Shown one piece after another: positions 52,441 to 64,000 of a stretch of 64,000 bases of DNA. The first letter of the stretch is position 1. The number at the start of each line of letters is the position of its first letter. The position numbers and the translations under genes are program-made. The notes beneath the pieces were generated by a model. That model did no database searches. It was not told the origin of the DNA and was given only the letters and a program-made list of their open reading frames with translations. This DNA is from Phoebastria nigripes. Its lineage: Eukaryota; Chordata; Aves; Procellariiformes; Diomedeidae. The stretch lies in NCBI GenBank assembly GCA_035582835.1, contig JAYKAV010000306.1, forward strand, positions 1 to 64,000, written 5' to 3'.

Positions 52441-52527
52441 TCTCCCCCTCCCTCCCCCTCCACGCACCCCCCCCCTTCCCTTCTACTTCCCCTTCCCTCC
52501 CCCCTCCCCGGCCTTCCCTCCCCGCCC
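52441..52527. promoter_or_regulatory. homopyrimidine/homopurine tract
   Basis: About 87 bases are almost entirely C and T on the plus strand (G-rich purine on the minus strand), with many runs of three to nine C. It lies just upstream of the CCAAT box in the minus-strand model. Such tracts bind Sp1/MAZ/KLF-type zinc-finger proteins and can form G-quadruplex or triplex structures. The sequence property is direct; the function is inferred. Confidence 0.5.
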
Positions 52528-53020
52528 GCACGCCGCCGAGCCAGCCCCGGTCCCTCCGCGCCGNGCAGCGTGGCCGCGGCTGCTCTGCGGCCGGCGGCAG
52601 CGCCCGCTGCCCGGGTGCCGGGCGGGGGGCGGGCGCGCCGCGGGGAGGCGGGAGCGGAGGCGGGCGGGAGCGGGGCAACCGCCGCGCCGCTGCTGGGCGA
52701 GAGCGGAGAGCGGGCGGGAGGTGCCCCCGGACGCCCCGTCCCCCGCACCGGGGCGCGGGGGCGGGAGGGTGGTCCCCGTCTTGCCCCTGGCCACCGCAGG
52801 GACGGGGCAGCCGGGCAGGGGGATGCTTGGTGACCGGAGCCGGGAAGGAGGGTGGCCGGCACGTACCGCGCGGCTGCTGCGAGGAGCCCGGGGGGCCCCG
52901 CGGCGGCGTTTTGCGGCCCCCGCCCGTGGGGAGCCCCGGCGGCCGCGGTGCGGCGGGAGCGGGCTTCGCCGCGGTGCGGCAGCGGCGGCGCCGGGAACGT
53001 GCGGCCGGCAGCCCTGGGCG

Positions 53021-53135
53021 GGAGCGGGTGTGCGTGCACTGGAGTGTATGCCTCTCTCGCCGTGTGAGCATACGGGCACGCTCGTGTGTATGTAAGTGCC
53101 TCTGTATGTGTGTTTACGTACGCGTATCTCCGGTA
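53021..53135. repeat. alternating purine-pyrimidine (TG/CG/TA-rich) stretch
   Basis: At the right edge of the CpG island the plus strand is rich in GTGTGCGTGCA-, GTGTATGTA- and TTTACGTACGCGTA-type steps. Alternating steps of this kind favour Z-DNA. A donor-like GTAAGT begins at 53092. Confidence 0.4.
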
Positions 53136-56100
53136 ACGTTGCACGAAGCTTGTTTTCAAGGAGACTACAGGCTCGCTAGCCGCAGTGTACTTTGTGTGCA
53201 TCGCTTTTACGTTTTGCTGTAGCTTATGTGTGACCAGTGCAGAGCAAGCTTTATTTCACTTCTGTCTTACCGGCTGCTGAACCTTTGCTGGTTTTATTGC
53301 CCTTTTCCTCCCCCGTCCCCCAAATCCACATGCAACTCGAGCAACACAGTAGGTCTCACCTGTCCGTTCCTTAGGGCCAAGTACACCACTACGATTATCG
53401 CAAGGAAAGGGAACGTAAGTTAAAAGCTGCGGAGGTGAGACTGCATGAAGGATTCCCCTCACTGTTCCTGCAGTATCCGTCCTAGCTCAGCTTCTCATTG
53501 CAGCTGTCAGTGGGAAAAAAACGTTTCTGTCCCACGGTGGCTGTTTTTATCCCGCTGTACACACACGTGACAGACAGAATATTGACATTCTTGTCTTCTC
53601 TCCCATCCCTCCCCCTTTAGAAATTAGGGTTCAAATTAGATGTCCCAGTGGTAGCAGACAGAAGTGTAAGATCTGCGAAGTTGGTACAAACTCTTCCAGA
53701 TACTCTGATGGGGGTGTTGGGAGGTGTTACTTGTTTGGTTGGTTTTTCCTGGATAAAATTCCCTGCAGATAAAATTTTCCTCTGGCAGTAAATAGACATT
53801 CTGGATGTTCTTTTTCACTTCCAGGGGAAAAAAAAATACTTACAGCACTACAATAAACAAACAAGGAAATCACAAATGTGCTTAGAGAATAAACAGTTAC
53901 TCAACAATATTGCTAGGCAATAAAGCATAAATTATATCCCTACTTCTCTTCAGGTGACAAGACGTAGAGATGTAAAGATTGCTTTTATCCTAAGTCGGTC
54001 AATGAATTTATGTAGATTAGTCATTTCAAACAGAGGGTACAAATCCTTCTTTGTGCAGCAACTCTGTAATTCTACCTTTGTCAACTGAAGACAATAAACT
54101 AGAAAGATTAATGTACATTTTGTCTTCAGTAGTAAATCCTATTGTCAGATGGGGAGAACTTTTTATTCAAAGAATTGGATCAATAGTTGACTTTGTTTTG
54201 AAGCATTTATTTAAGAAGCTACTTAAAAAGAATGAAGTTCATGCTCTTAACATCCTTAAAGAAATCTCTCAAAGGCAATTACTCTATTTGCCAATCTAGC
54301 GGTCACTGCCATGTAGCAACAAAAAGCATGAAAGCTAGATGTGGAAATCCCTTTGGGTTCAGACAGTGCCTTCTCAATGGAAGAAGAACAGTAGGAAATT
54401 AAAAAGTGAAATGCACGTAAAAAAAATCTGTCTGAATGTTTTAAAGAGCTTGCTTTGAATAGGTGAAGTTTCATCTCTAACCAGTAAGCTTCGAGGTCAA
54501 TGAAATGCAAATGACAGATGTGTTCCATGCCTGAAAGAATGCCACCAACTTGAGGTAACATTTAGTGAGCAATATTTAAAAAGTTGACTGTTATTTTAAT
54601 CTGTAAACTCTCAGTGTTCAGCAAGTATTTGTTCAGAAGAGCACAGAGTGTCTTTCACTGAAATAAACTACTATATTTTCAAAATATGGGCGATTAATGA
54701 AGATACTACTTTACTAATGATGGGCCTATAACAACACTTGTCCAAGTCAGTGAAAAGACCCTCAGTGATTTCAGTTAAATTTAGTTTGACACTTATACTG
54801 TAATACGCTATTAGAAATTTCAACTGTTCCACAGATCTTAAAAAGCCATTTATTTATGAGTAAACTGAGACTCTCTTATTTTTATATGGATTCTAAGAAA
54901 AGGAAGCGCTATCTAAAAACAGCAAAGCCCCTAACAAGACTTATCATATACTAGCATATTGTATCTGCTTCCATCAAAATGAATTCCTTAGGCAGGTGGA
55001 TCCACCTCAACAGGACTTTGACTTGACGAAGTCAAACTAATAATGAATTTAGTGGCTACTTAATGTATTGACTGTTCACCTGAGTTATGTAAGCAGAATA
55101 TTATTCAGTGTTCTGGAGTCATAGCTGAGAAATATACAAGAAGGCTAGGAATAAATAGCTAAAATTAAGAAAACCAGGAGAAAAAAAAGGCGTAAAAACA
55201 GAAAGGAAAAAGAGAAAGCAAAGCTATGTTTTCTAAAATTTCATCTTGTGTTGTTTACTTGCCTTCATTTGGCTTCTTTCATCATTTAAATCCCTATGAT
55301 CTTACACTTGGCATTTTGGTGTTTTAAAGTGTTTCAAATTGAGATTGCTAAATAAAAAAAATTTCAGCCCTCACTGCGACCCACCAACACTGATACAACC
55401 TTAAAACTAGCTTTCTTTATTCTAACGGCCTGTTTTCTGTCTGGACTCTTAAAATCCTACTTCTAAGGGCTTGAAGAGCTGCTAATATTACATGTAGTTG
55501 CTGATACACGTCCTGTGCAGTATGTTGTACTTCAGAAATGCATCTAATGATCTCAGCAGAAAATTAAACATATGTGTTAATATTTTCAAATATTCAAATC
55601 AGTCAAATCTGAGCAAGTTCTGTTTAAATGTCAAGAGACACAGCTCATCAGTAAGAATTTTATCCAAAATAAACACTGTTTTCTACCCCCAGCCATTTTA
55701 TCTGTGCAGGAGGCTTTTTACAAAAAAGATGGATTTTTCTTCCACAGCTGAACAGGGAAGTTTCCACTCCTTTTTCAATTTCTTTTCAGGTAGCTGAAAT
55801 GCTTTTGATCACAATTTATAAATATGTCAGGCAAAGCTGTGAGTAAACTAGCAAGAATATATTGGACAGTTTGAGTTTTAAAATTGTGTCAAAAATCATA
55901 TCCTGGCCTATGGTATAAAGAATCAAGAGTTCTGCCCGAGTGCATGTTAAATTTATGGGTGGATAACATTTAATATGTTATGAAATCTTACTTAATTATT
56001 GCAGTCTTATAAAGATTTAATGAATAGGTTTTTCAGCTAGCCAGGATTTGGAATATTTTACTACTGTGAGCATTTCAAAGGCAAGAAAAAGTAAGAATTC

Positions 56101-56632
56101 TCCCTTTTTCAGACCCAATAAGCAAAGCGTTGCATTTACCTTAGCCTGTCCAAGGGCTATGAGAGAATTCAGTCTTTGGCCTGTTTTCCAGTTTCTGTAA
56201 ACAAAGATGAATATATATAANTGATTAGGAGAAGTGTACTAATGTTGCATATTTTAAAAGAAAGGCATGTCAGTAAACAGATCTGGAAGAGGGAAAAACC
56301 ATCATAAAGACTGGAAAAGAGAAAGAAAATCTGTAGCCTTTTAAGAAAATGTTGATACTCTCAGGCTGCTGTGTTAGAGGAAGAAGATTTGCTTCCCTGT
56401 AAATTAAGCCTTTAAGTTGAGGTGATATGAATACATTTGAATAATAAGTTCTGGGTCTGACCACAGCTTACTTTTCCTGTTTGGTTAGGGGAAAATGATT
56501 TATTCTAAGGAAACATACAACCACAGGTGAGGTCAATGGCTTCCAGATAAAAGAGAAAGAGCAGCTGCCTTTGGTAGTGGGAGTTGTTTACAGCCCTTTT
56601 CTATTCTGGTAACTAAGATGATCTGAATCTTC
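53136..56632. other. non-coding DNA flanking the CpG island on the right
   Basis: CpG density falls and the sequence returns to AT-rich. Plus-strand GTAAGT at 53415-53420 and minus-strand CCG|GTAAGA at about 53270 are further donor-like sites near the island edge. A 198-base open frame (53226-53423) and an 82-residue frame (54051-54299) have no recognisable family. N at 56221. Confidence 0.45.
53354..53362 (-). other. second minus-strand donor-like site CAG|GTGAGA
   Basis: On the minus strand GAACGGACAG|GTGAGACC places a possible exon end at 53360. It shares 14 bases around the junction with the donor at 52099, about 1.26 kb further left. It may end an alternative first exon upstream of the main one; without transcript data this is only a candidate. 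Confidence 0.25.
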
Positions 56633-56985
56633 TGACCTCATCGCAGTCTACAACTTCCTCAAGGTGGGTAGTGGAGGGGCAGGTGCTGATCTCCTCTCTC
56701 TGGTGACCAGCGATAGGACACGAGGAAATGGAATGAAGCTGCGTCAGGGGAAGTTCAGGTTGGCCGTTAGGAAAAGGTTCTTCACTGAGAGGGTGGTCGG
56801 TCACTGGAACAGGCTTCCCAGGGAAGCGGTCGCAGCACCAAGCCTGTCAGAGTTCAAGAAGTATCTGGACGACACTCTTAGTCATATGATTTAGTTTTAG
56901 GTAGTCCTGCGAGGAGCAGGGAGTTGGATTTGATGATCCTTATGGGTCCCTTCCAACTTGAGATATTCTGTGATTCTATTCTATG
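56633..56985 (+). mobile_element. CR1 LINE 3' fragment (copy F)
   Basis: Plus-strand CR1 tail of a third type. The ORF2 C-terminus is readable ([42 protein letters not shown]) and ends at ATGATTTAG. The 3' tail has GTCCTGCGAGGAGCAGGGAG, then GATGATCCTTATGGGTCCC, and ends in ATTCTGTGATTCT. The distinct tail places it in a different subfamily from copies A-D. It lies about 3.6 kb to the right of the CpG island. Confidence 0.9.
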
Positions 56986-59900
56986 AAAGATAGGGATGTC
57001 ACATCAGCTGTTATCATTACTGTGACTCTAAAACATTCACATATGGCCCCACGTCACCTGTGTCCCTCAGCAGCCAGGAAGAGCTTCTTCATCTGTGTCA
57101 GATGCACTGGTAAATTTTTGTGTCATAAAGGGAACATTTTTTGTGTCATACTCTGAAAAGAGTACTTTTTTGTATATTTTGAGGATGCTTGAATACCATT
57201 CACTGCGGCAATATGTTGTAATTGTCATGATTCTCTGGCATTTGTCCAGAGAATAGCCCTGCTCAGGTCAGAGCTGTAGAGCTGAACCAAAAATCTTCCA
57301 AAGTGTTGTGTATGAGCATGTTGATGGGTGGCCTACTGCTGCAAAACATGTCTGAAGTGCTGAAGTTGAACCTGATGTGAGCTGCATTAGAAATGTTCTG
57401 CTGATCCTGAGCAGTGTGCTTTTTCTGATTTGGAGTGAATCAATGCTTATAATCCTCTCTGTAATAGAACATCTTGTTTTTTCCTCTTTTTTCTTCTTTT
57501 TTTTTGAGACACATTTTAGTGGGAATCAAGTGTATTAAGCAATTTCTGTCATGACTTGCTTCTGATTGGGCAGTCACACATAACGGGCAGATATTTATAC
57601 TGTCTCTTGCCAGTTGAGCCTTTTCCACCATACATTGTCTTTTAAAAATATTTGGTACCATAAATGTTCAGAATAACCGTATCTTCTCCTAGTGGTATTT
57701 TTTATTCAGCACTCAGGTACTTCCTGCTGGCCATGTAAATATTGACATAAAGGTATACACCCTATTAAGCAAGACACAAAAAACNTCTTGCACCTGGAAA
57801 GATTGCTTGATAGAAAGGTCTAAGAGAAGATGAAGATAACCTTTCTAATTCCCTGGAACAGGGAAATAATGGAAAGTGAAAGACATTTGCTATAATTTCC
57901 AGGTTAGTTGGTACAATACAATAGGACATGGTGAATGCTGACAGTTTTAACTGCGCTTAAATGTTCTTAGGAAGAAGAATATAGTGAAAAAAAACATAGA
58001 CGACATCTTTGACTCGAGCTCTGTTTTGAGCCACGTAGTGCCAAATGTTGGGAGAGTTTTCAAGGAAATCATCACTATATGCTTGTCTACGCTTAGACAT
58101 CACCTTACGCGGCAAACAGCTTTTTGACAAGGAGGGGTATTGGGTGAGAAGCGTCTTTGATTTAGTCCAGTCTGGCTGCTCTTATATGGTTTTGGAACCT
58201 CTTCTATAGCTCGTACTGGAATAAATGGTGCTATTGCATTGTAATGGTCCTATTGAGTGTTTTATAATAATATACACACTTCAGAAAAAAAAAAAAAATT
58301 TAGAAAAAGTTAGCTTCAAGGCTTCACAGGATTATGAACTTAAGAAATCAAGAAGTTGCAATGGAAACTATCTGTGACTGTAATAGTAAGAACTGATGTT
58401 AACAAGCAAAATTTAAAGATGAAAGCCCATATATAATAGAGATGTCTGGAAAAGATATNTGAACAAATTAACTGAAAGAGAGCTTAACTGTTAAAATTAC
58501 TTGTCTGAAGTAATACATTTCACAACTGGAATTTTGGTATAATGATAGATATTTGACATTTATAGGTGGAAAAGAAAATGTTCCGTTCTCTACCGCTTTT
58601 CAAAAAGATGTTATAATTTTCATTTTAGTTTATTTTGTTTTGCCTTCTGAAATTATTGTACCTATTGGCTTCGTTTCAAGGAATTAAACCACTTGTTACA
58701 CTTTTTTACATTCAGCACTCTTGATCTGAAACTAATATGTTTTGCAGACTTGTGGTCTGTATTGCTCCAGTGTACGCAGCCAAATAACTGCTAAAATGAA
58801 CTGTTTGCAGAATTATATATATACACGTGACCCATGTATATAGTGAAGTTTTAAAAAATCTAGATTGCCACAGAGAGGAACTACATTCTGAAATGTTCAT
58901 AATGTTGATATTTAAAACCACTTTGTTTTTCAATTCCTAGGAATCCCTTCTCTGCTCATGGACTTCCTAGTCTGCAAACATTTATGCACATGCTCAATTT
59001 TTTTACCTGAAATTTGATATTTAGAAAATTCATTTGTAGCTATGGGGAAAAAAGATGGTTAGAATATTTACTCTTCTAAACCTAAAATATATGATTTTTT
59101 AAATTTTTTCTTTTTTTTTTTTTTAAATTCCCTTCTTTCCTTCCTAAGAAAAATGGAATTGCTATTTGGGAATTCAATTTAGGAGATGTATAGCTAGATA
59201 CTCTACATGCACTCATTCCACTTTGGACTTTATTGGGCTAGATAAAGATTAATTAATTATTGTAATGGAAGTTTACAGTTGCCTAGGGACCAGTGGTTTT
59301 ATGTTGATCGTACTTACTGTTGGTAAACAGAGGAAGGTCCTTAGCAATAATGTAGAGAACTGATACCTCAAAGAGGCTAATTTCTCAAAGTTAAACGTGT
59401 TCTGAAGGACATTCTTTGGAGATAAAAGTGTAAGTAGATATGAGATTGTGACTGAAAGGTAAATTAAAGAAGAGGAAGCTTAGTAGCTAGCCAAATAGCC
59501 ACTGTACCATGTTCGAGAAAAGCAACTTCTAAAAACCCAGCTTTGTTTTGTGACAATATGAGGACACCAGTTAGGAAAAAAAAGTGTATATAATATCACA
59601 GTGTAAAAAGTGGGAAGGCAAGTATGATTTGATATGAACTAGAAGCTATGAAGTATAGTGGAAGTGAGACCAATCCTTGGCTTAGCTAAGGACAATAGAA
59701 TATATGTTACATTATATTAGAGGGAAAAAGGAATATCTCCTTATATATACAAATGGCACCATTAAAAGTTTAAGAGCATCAAATTGCTAGTAATGACAGA
59801 AAAAAAGAAAGGGTTCAATATCTATTTCTTTTCTGTTTCTGGAAAGAAGTAGGAAAGTGCACTCGTATTCCATAATGATGGTGAAGTATTTTCCAAGCAA

Positions 59901-62900
59901 TTAGTTTCTAAGGAAAGAATTAAGCAGTATTTTTATGATGAATATTTGAAAGGAGCTGATTCAGATGAACTGAATTCAGAAGTAGATGTATACTGTATTC
60001 ATTTTAGAGGAAACTTGGAATACTCTAGAAACTCCTGGAAGCAGTGAATGTGACATTAAAGCTTAAAAAAACCAAAATAGAAACCCAAGCAACGTGACCC
60101 ATGTTGTAAAAGAGAAGCTAATAGAATGGTGAGGTGGGTTTCTATACATAACAGTTCAAAAGCTTTGAATACAGACTATTACTGCTAGAATTCAAGGCAG
60201 AAGGGTTTTGGAAGATAAAGTCTTGTCAAACAAATGTGAATTCTTTCTTTGAGAATGTTAAAAGTTTGGCTGATAAAAGTAAGTGCTTTTGTACAGCTGC
60301 CTGGATAGTTGTATGCTTAGAAATTAGATACATAAGCGACACTTTCAAAATTGGGATTGTACCCTTGAAAATAATTATTCTGAAAATAATTAAAAGGTCA
60401 TAAAATAGATAGTGAAGTCACTATCATCCACACACACACTACCATGTTGCATTTAAAAGAGTTTTTCTCTTTATTTGTTATATGTAGAAATAAGTAGTGG
60501 TTAGGAGAATAGAGATTAAATTGTTCACATGTATAGTATAGATAAAGCTGATAAAAGAATGTTGTATCAGCTCCTTATGCCCACACAATAAAATGAAGCT
60601 GAAAAGTAGAAAACTTACAGAAAAGAGCCCTAAGTGCTTGGAAACTGAAGAAAATANCTAATACTGAGTATTTAAAGAGATTAGTTAGCTGGTAAGAGAG
60701 GAAAATATCAGATACTAGTGAATTTTTCAGTCTAATGGAGAAAGACTTCCTAGTTTTTCTTTCTGGAGATTGCCACCAGAACTCATTAAAATGTAAATAC
60801 AGTATGTATTTTTCATTATGAGATCAACTATAAGAACAAACTCCCCAAAACAACGATAAATTCTGCATTGAGTTCCTTCAGGTACTCAAATAAAATCTGG
60901 ATCTGTCTTTTGATCAGGTGCAGATTATGCTTTAACCAAATAAAACATTTAAATTTAAGTCAGAGGCAAATATAAGGGCCTATGATATACGTGGTTCTTT
61001 CTGTCCTTGAATANTCTGATCAATGTGATTTTTAAGTGTACAATTTTAATTGTTTTAAAATAAGTCTGTGTGAGTCAGGTTTGTGGAACAACATGTTAAC
61101 TCGTGTTATTTAGCACCAAATTTGCATGTAACACACTTTTCCTGTACTGATATGCATAACACTAGTATTTTCACCTCATGCTCCCCTTTCATCTTCTAAT
61201 ATTCCCTTAACTAATTGTTAAAGATTTTAGAAGATTCTAAACCTTTCATATGTATAAAACTGGTCAAAGTTATGTCCATATATTCTAATATTAAATTAAA
61301 ATAGGTACTAAATATTCTAATATTACATTAGAATAGATACTAAATTATTTTATAGATATGTTAAAGTTTTAAATTGAGAGGTACTTTATTACATTTTGGA
61401 ATTTTAGAGCAAGCACTTGTATTAGAGGATTATAATTTCCCTTTTAATAATGTGAAAGTAAAAATTACTGTATTAGATCAGATCATCATCATGAGATTTT
61501 TTTCACTCTTGTTTTTCATCAGCAAGAAATATACTGGATAGTTGCGTAGTAAGTTCCCCATAAAGGATGTTATTTATTCTGCTGATACCTCACCCTCACT
61601 AACGAACAGCCAGGATGCCCAATATGTAAAATCATGGTTTGCTTTGCCTCACTTGTATTTCTTTCTTATTCCATCAAGATATCTTTGCCCTGCATTTTCT
61701 AAATTTCTGTTCTTCATACCACCCGACTGAGCAGTGTACCTGTCCTAATCAGTCTGAGATAACCAGCGAAAAACAGGTTTCTACCTAGACAGTCTTCTTG
61801 ACTGAACTAAATAAGCTCTGATGTCCAGCCCCCATGGCTAACCTGCAATGCTTTGGATTTTTATATTTNGTTTTCTAATCCAACATAATCAGTCAATTTC
61901 CAAGCCTTAAACATTAATTTTCCAGTTATGTTTTCCATGAGTCTTAGCAATCTGAGGTCTTGCTACCAAAAAGAAATCCTCACCATGTTTAATGTGGTGT
62001 AGTGACAGACCCGTGATAACACCTTTCTCGACCGATGTGTTCCATGTAAAATAGTGCGTCAGTTGAGAGAAGGAATTTCTGGTAGTGACCTCTGAGAGAA
62101 AACAAGCTGTTTTGCTCAGGAGGAAGGAAGGTGCCTTTTCTCCTTCCCTGAATGTACATGATTTTGTCATCTGCTGAGTTTCTGCCCAAATTACTTGCCA
62201 GAGGATTCGGCTTGCTTGTGCAAGCTCACCACTAAATAGATTGCAAGGTTGACATGCAACATGTTTCCTTTCTTACGGTAACTGTGACAAATATCATTAT
62301 CCGTAGTTACATCTTACTGGTTTTATCCTGTTCTTTTATGTNTATTCCTCCTCTTCTACTATGGAATTTTAATGCACTGAATTACATAAGTCAATTATGC
62401 ATTTTGTTTACACACACATGTATGTAAATGTAGATATATTTATATAAGTGTCTCTGTGTGTTTTCATTTTGTTGCCTTTCAATGTCAATGAACCTTTCTA
62501 TGTTCTTTCTAGACAAGAACATCTGATTTCTTGTGTATAATTTGCCAGAGGACCTAAAGAAAATCAGCAGTCTTAAATCTTGCATTTAAAATTCCTTAGA
62601 CATAAGTATATTTGGAAATGCTGCTCTGCCTGTGTGATATCTGTCGTTCTGCATGGTTTCATTGTATGCCCTCGTACTAAGAATCTTTATCATGTCTCCT
62701 TAAAGAAAAATGTTTCAATATGCAACCTTCAGTTCTAATCCCCTTCTGTTTGTGCTCTATCTTTTTCAAGATGGGATAATCAGTACTGAGGTTCATGTGC
62801 TGGGGGAAGAATGACATTGAAGAACATTGTAAGTTGTTGGGTTTTTTAATACATATATACACATATATGTGTGTGTGTGTGTGTATATTGCATTACTTCT

Positions 62901-64000
62901 CTAGAGATAATTGTTCTTTTGTTGTTTGGGGTTTTTTTGAATGGTACAGGATTTTGCAAAGCTTTACATGCTACTAGCCAGAAATGTAACACTGGTTTTT
63001 TTCAGCTGAGTCACTACAGATAATTATAACCATTATAACCATCCATTGTTTGTGGGTTGCTTAAAATATTGCTCCTAGTATATATTGGTTCATTCTTTAA
63101 CATTGAATTTCATTTGTTTTCTCCACTCACCTACCATCTTGACATTACAGCTCATGCAATTCTATGTCCTCTGCAAATTTCAGTATCTGCTTGACCCTTT
63201 ACAGGAATAAATACATAGTAAATAATGTGTTAATTAACATGCTAACCACTGGAGATGATGAAAACTGATGCTTCAGTTTCTCTTTTCTCTTTTCTGTCTC
63301 TTTCCAATTAACCAAGGCTTGATCTGTGATAAAATTTTTCCTCTTGTCCCATGAGCAGTCCCAGGTTTCACTGTCAAGAACTTTTGAAAATAAAAAATTA
63401 TAATTATATTTTTATATAATTGTATATTTTTATATTATATAATATGAAAGTATACTTTAGCTCTCCTTAGTAGAAGATATTCCTGTTGCANTAACACTGT
63501 ACAAATTAGGCAGAAATTCATAACCGGTTTTTAATATTTTCCTATGTCATACCCTTTTAAAGCAATCATTTTTGACTGCTGGTATCCATGATTTTGGAGT
63601 CATAGCTGGCATAGAATAAGTAGATTTGCTACCCTGCAGCCTTTTTCATTTTCCGTTAACTACTGCATTAGAGCTCACAGTTCAGCCAGATGACTCCGAG
63701 GCTCCAGCAGAACTCGTGAATAACTGTATCTAGGCCTAATGAAGTACAGCTTTTCAATTTATCTGTTTGTTCCAGTATTTTCTTACCACTAATGTTCAGA
63801 AACTTTGTACATGACTTATTCCATCTTCTGGAGAAAAGTGACAAAATAAAGCATTTAGCTGCTTTTTGTAATGTTGTTGTCTTTTAAAATCCAGCCATAC
63901 GACCAGTTCTTTCTTAACTTTCCTTCATCCTTTATTTACACTTTCAAGAATTGTTTATGTCTTTGGTTACTTACTTTTCATGGTCTGCTTTGGAGTCCTC
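56986..64000. other. AT-rich non-coding DNA
   Basis: No gene or mobile element recognised. It contains a (GT)8 run with AT/CA-rich flanks at 62847-62888 and a T-rich run near 59098-59124. Isolated N bases are denser here (57785, 58459, 60657, 61014, 61869, 62342, 63491) than in most of the window. Confidence 0.5.
62847..62888. repeat. (AT)/(AC)/(GT) compound microsatellite
   Basis: ATACATATATACACATATAT is followed by eight GT units (62869-62884) and TATAT. Read directly; probably polymorphic. Confidence 0.85.

Larger units (their letters stand above)
51040..53060. promoter_or_regulatory. CpG island promoter, about 2 kb
   Basis: GC content and CpG density rise abruptly at ~51040 and fall at ~53060, between AT-rich DNA on both sides. 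The island holds many GC boxes (for example GGGGCGG at 52275-52281 and GGGGGCGGGC near 52625), an inverted CCAAT box (ATTGG 52410-52414, so CCAAT on the minus strand), a homopyrimidine tract (52441-52527) and small GC-rich tandem repeats. Long open frames cross it in several phases, all proline/arginine/alanine-rich without domains, which is expected from GC-rich DNA with few stops. I therefore read it as an unmethylated promoter with non-coding first exon(s). Donor-like sites occur on both strands, so the direction of the gene is uncertain. N at 52564. Confidence 0.85.

Noticed and set aside
52065..53222. A 385-residue plus-strand open frame across the CpG island
   Set aside because: Composition is dominated by R, G, A and P with no domain. 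It has counterparts of similar length in other frames, as expected where GC-rich DNA lacks stop codons.
1..64000. CRISPR arrays, bacterial operons, phage or defence systems
   Set aside because: No regularly spaced repeats, no dense gene array and no ribosome-binding-site structure. CR1 elements and a CpG island identify vertebrate nuclear DNA.

Overview
The window looks like a bird nuclear genome, most likely part of one very large intron or a gene desert around a single CpG-island promoter. The main clue is the repeat content: seven 5'-truncated CR1 LINE copies, with the typical 3' end built on repeats of ATTCTATG, and no SINEs of mammalian type. The rest is AT-rich, with scattered homopolymer runs. 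I find no complete protein-coding gene that I can name. Most long open frames begin at non-ATG codons, or are CR1 fragments, or arise by chance in the GC-rich island. The sequence is a draft assembly: it has one 125-N gap and 23 isolated N bases.

Layout: 1-7237 is AT-rich DNA without recognisable genes. From 7.2 to 26 kb lies a cluster of five CR1 copies: two on the minus strand (7238-7470, 8387-10118) and three on the plus strand (15195-15708, 19220-20372, 24909-25928). From 26 to 51 kb it is AT-rich and nearly featureless, with one older CR1 fragment (35225-35587, minus). At 51.04-53.06 kb there is a strong CpG island about 2 kb long, with GC boxes, a CCAAT box, a long homopyrimidine tract and several good splice-donor sequences. 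It is almost certainly a promoter with one or more non-coding first exons. A perfect CAG|GTGAGT donor on the minus strand makes a gene running leftward the simplest model, so that 1-52 kb would be its first intron; plus-strand donors mean the direction is not settled. From 53 to 64 kb the sequence is AT-rich again, with one more CR1 fragment (56633-56985).

The most notable observation is that the CR1 copies at 8.4-10.1 kb and 19.2-20.4 kb, in opposite orientations about 9 kb apart, are almost identical over about 480 bases. Immediately upstream they differ by about 16 percent. This points to gene conversion or to cross-assembly. The N gap inside the second copy is mis-sized: comparison with the first copy predicts 151 missing bases, and that length restores the reading frame.
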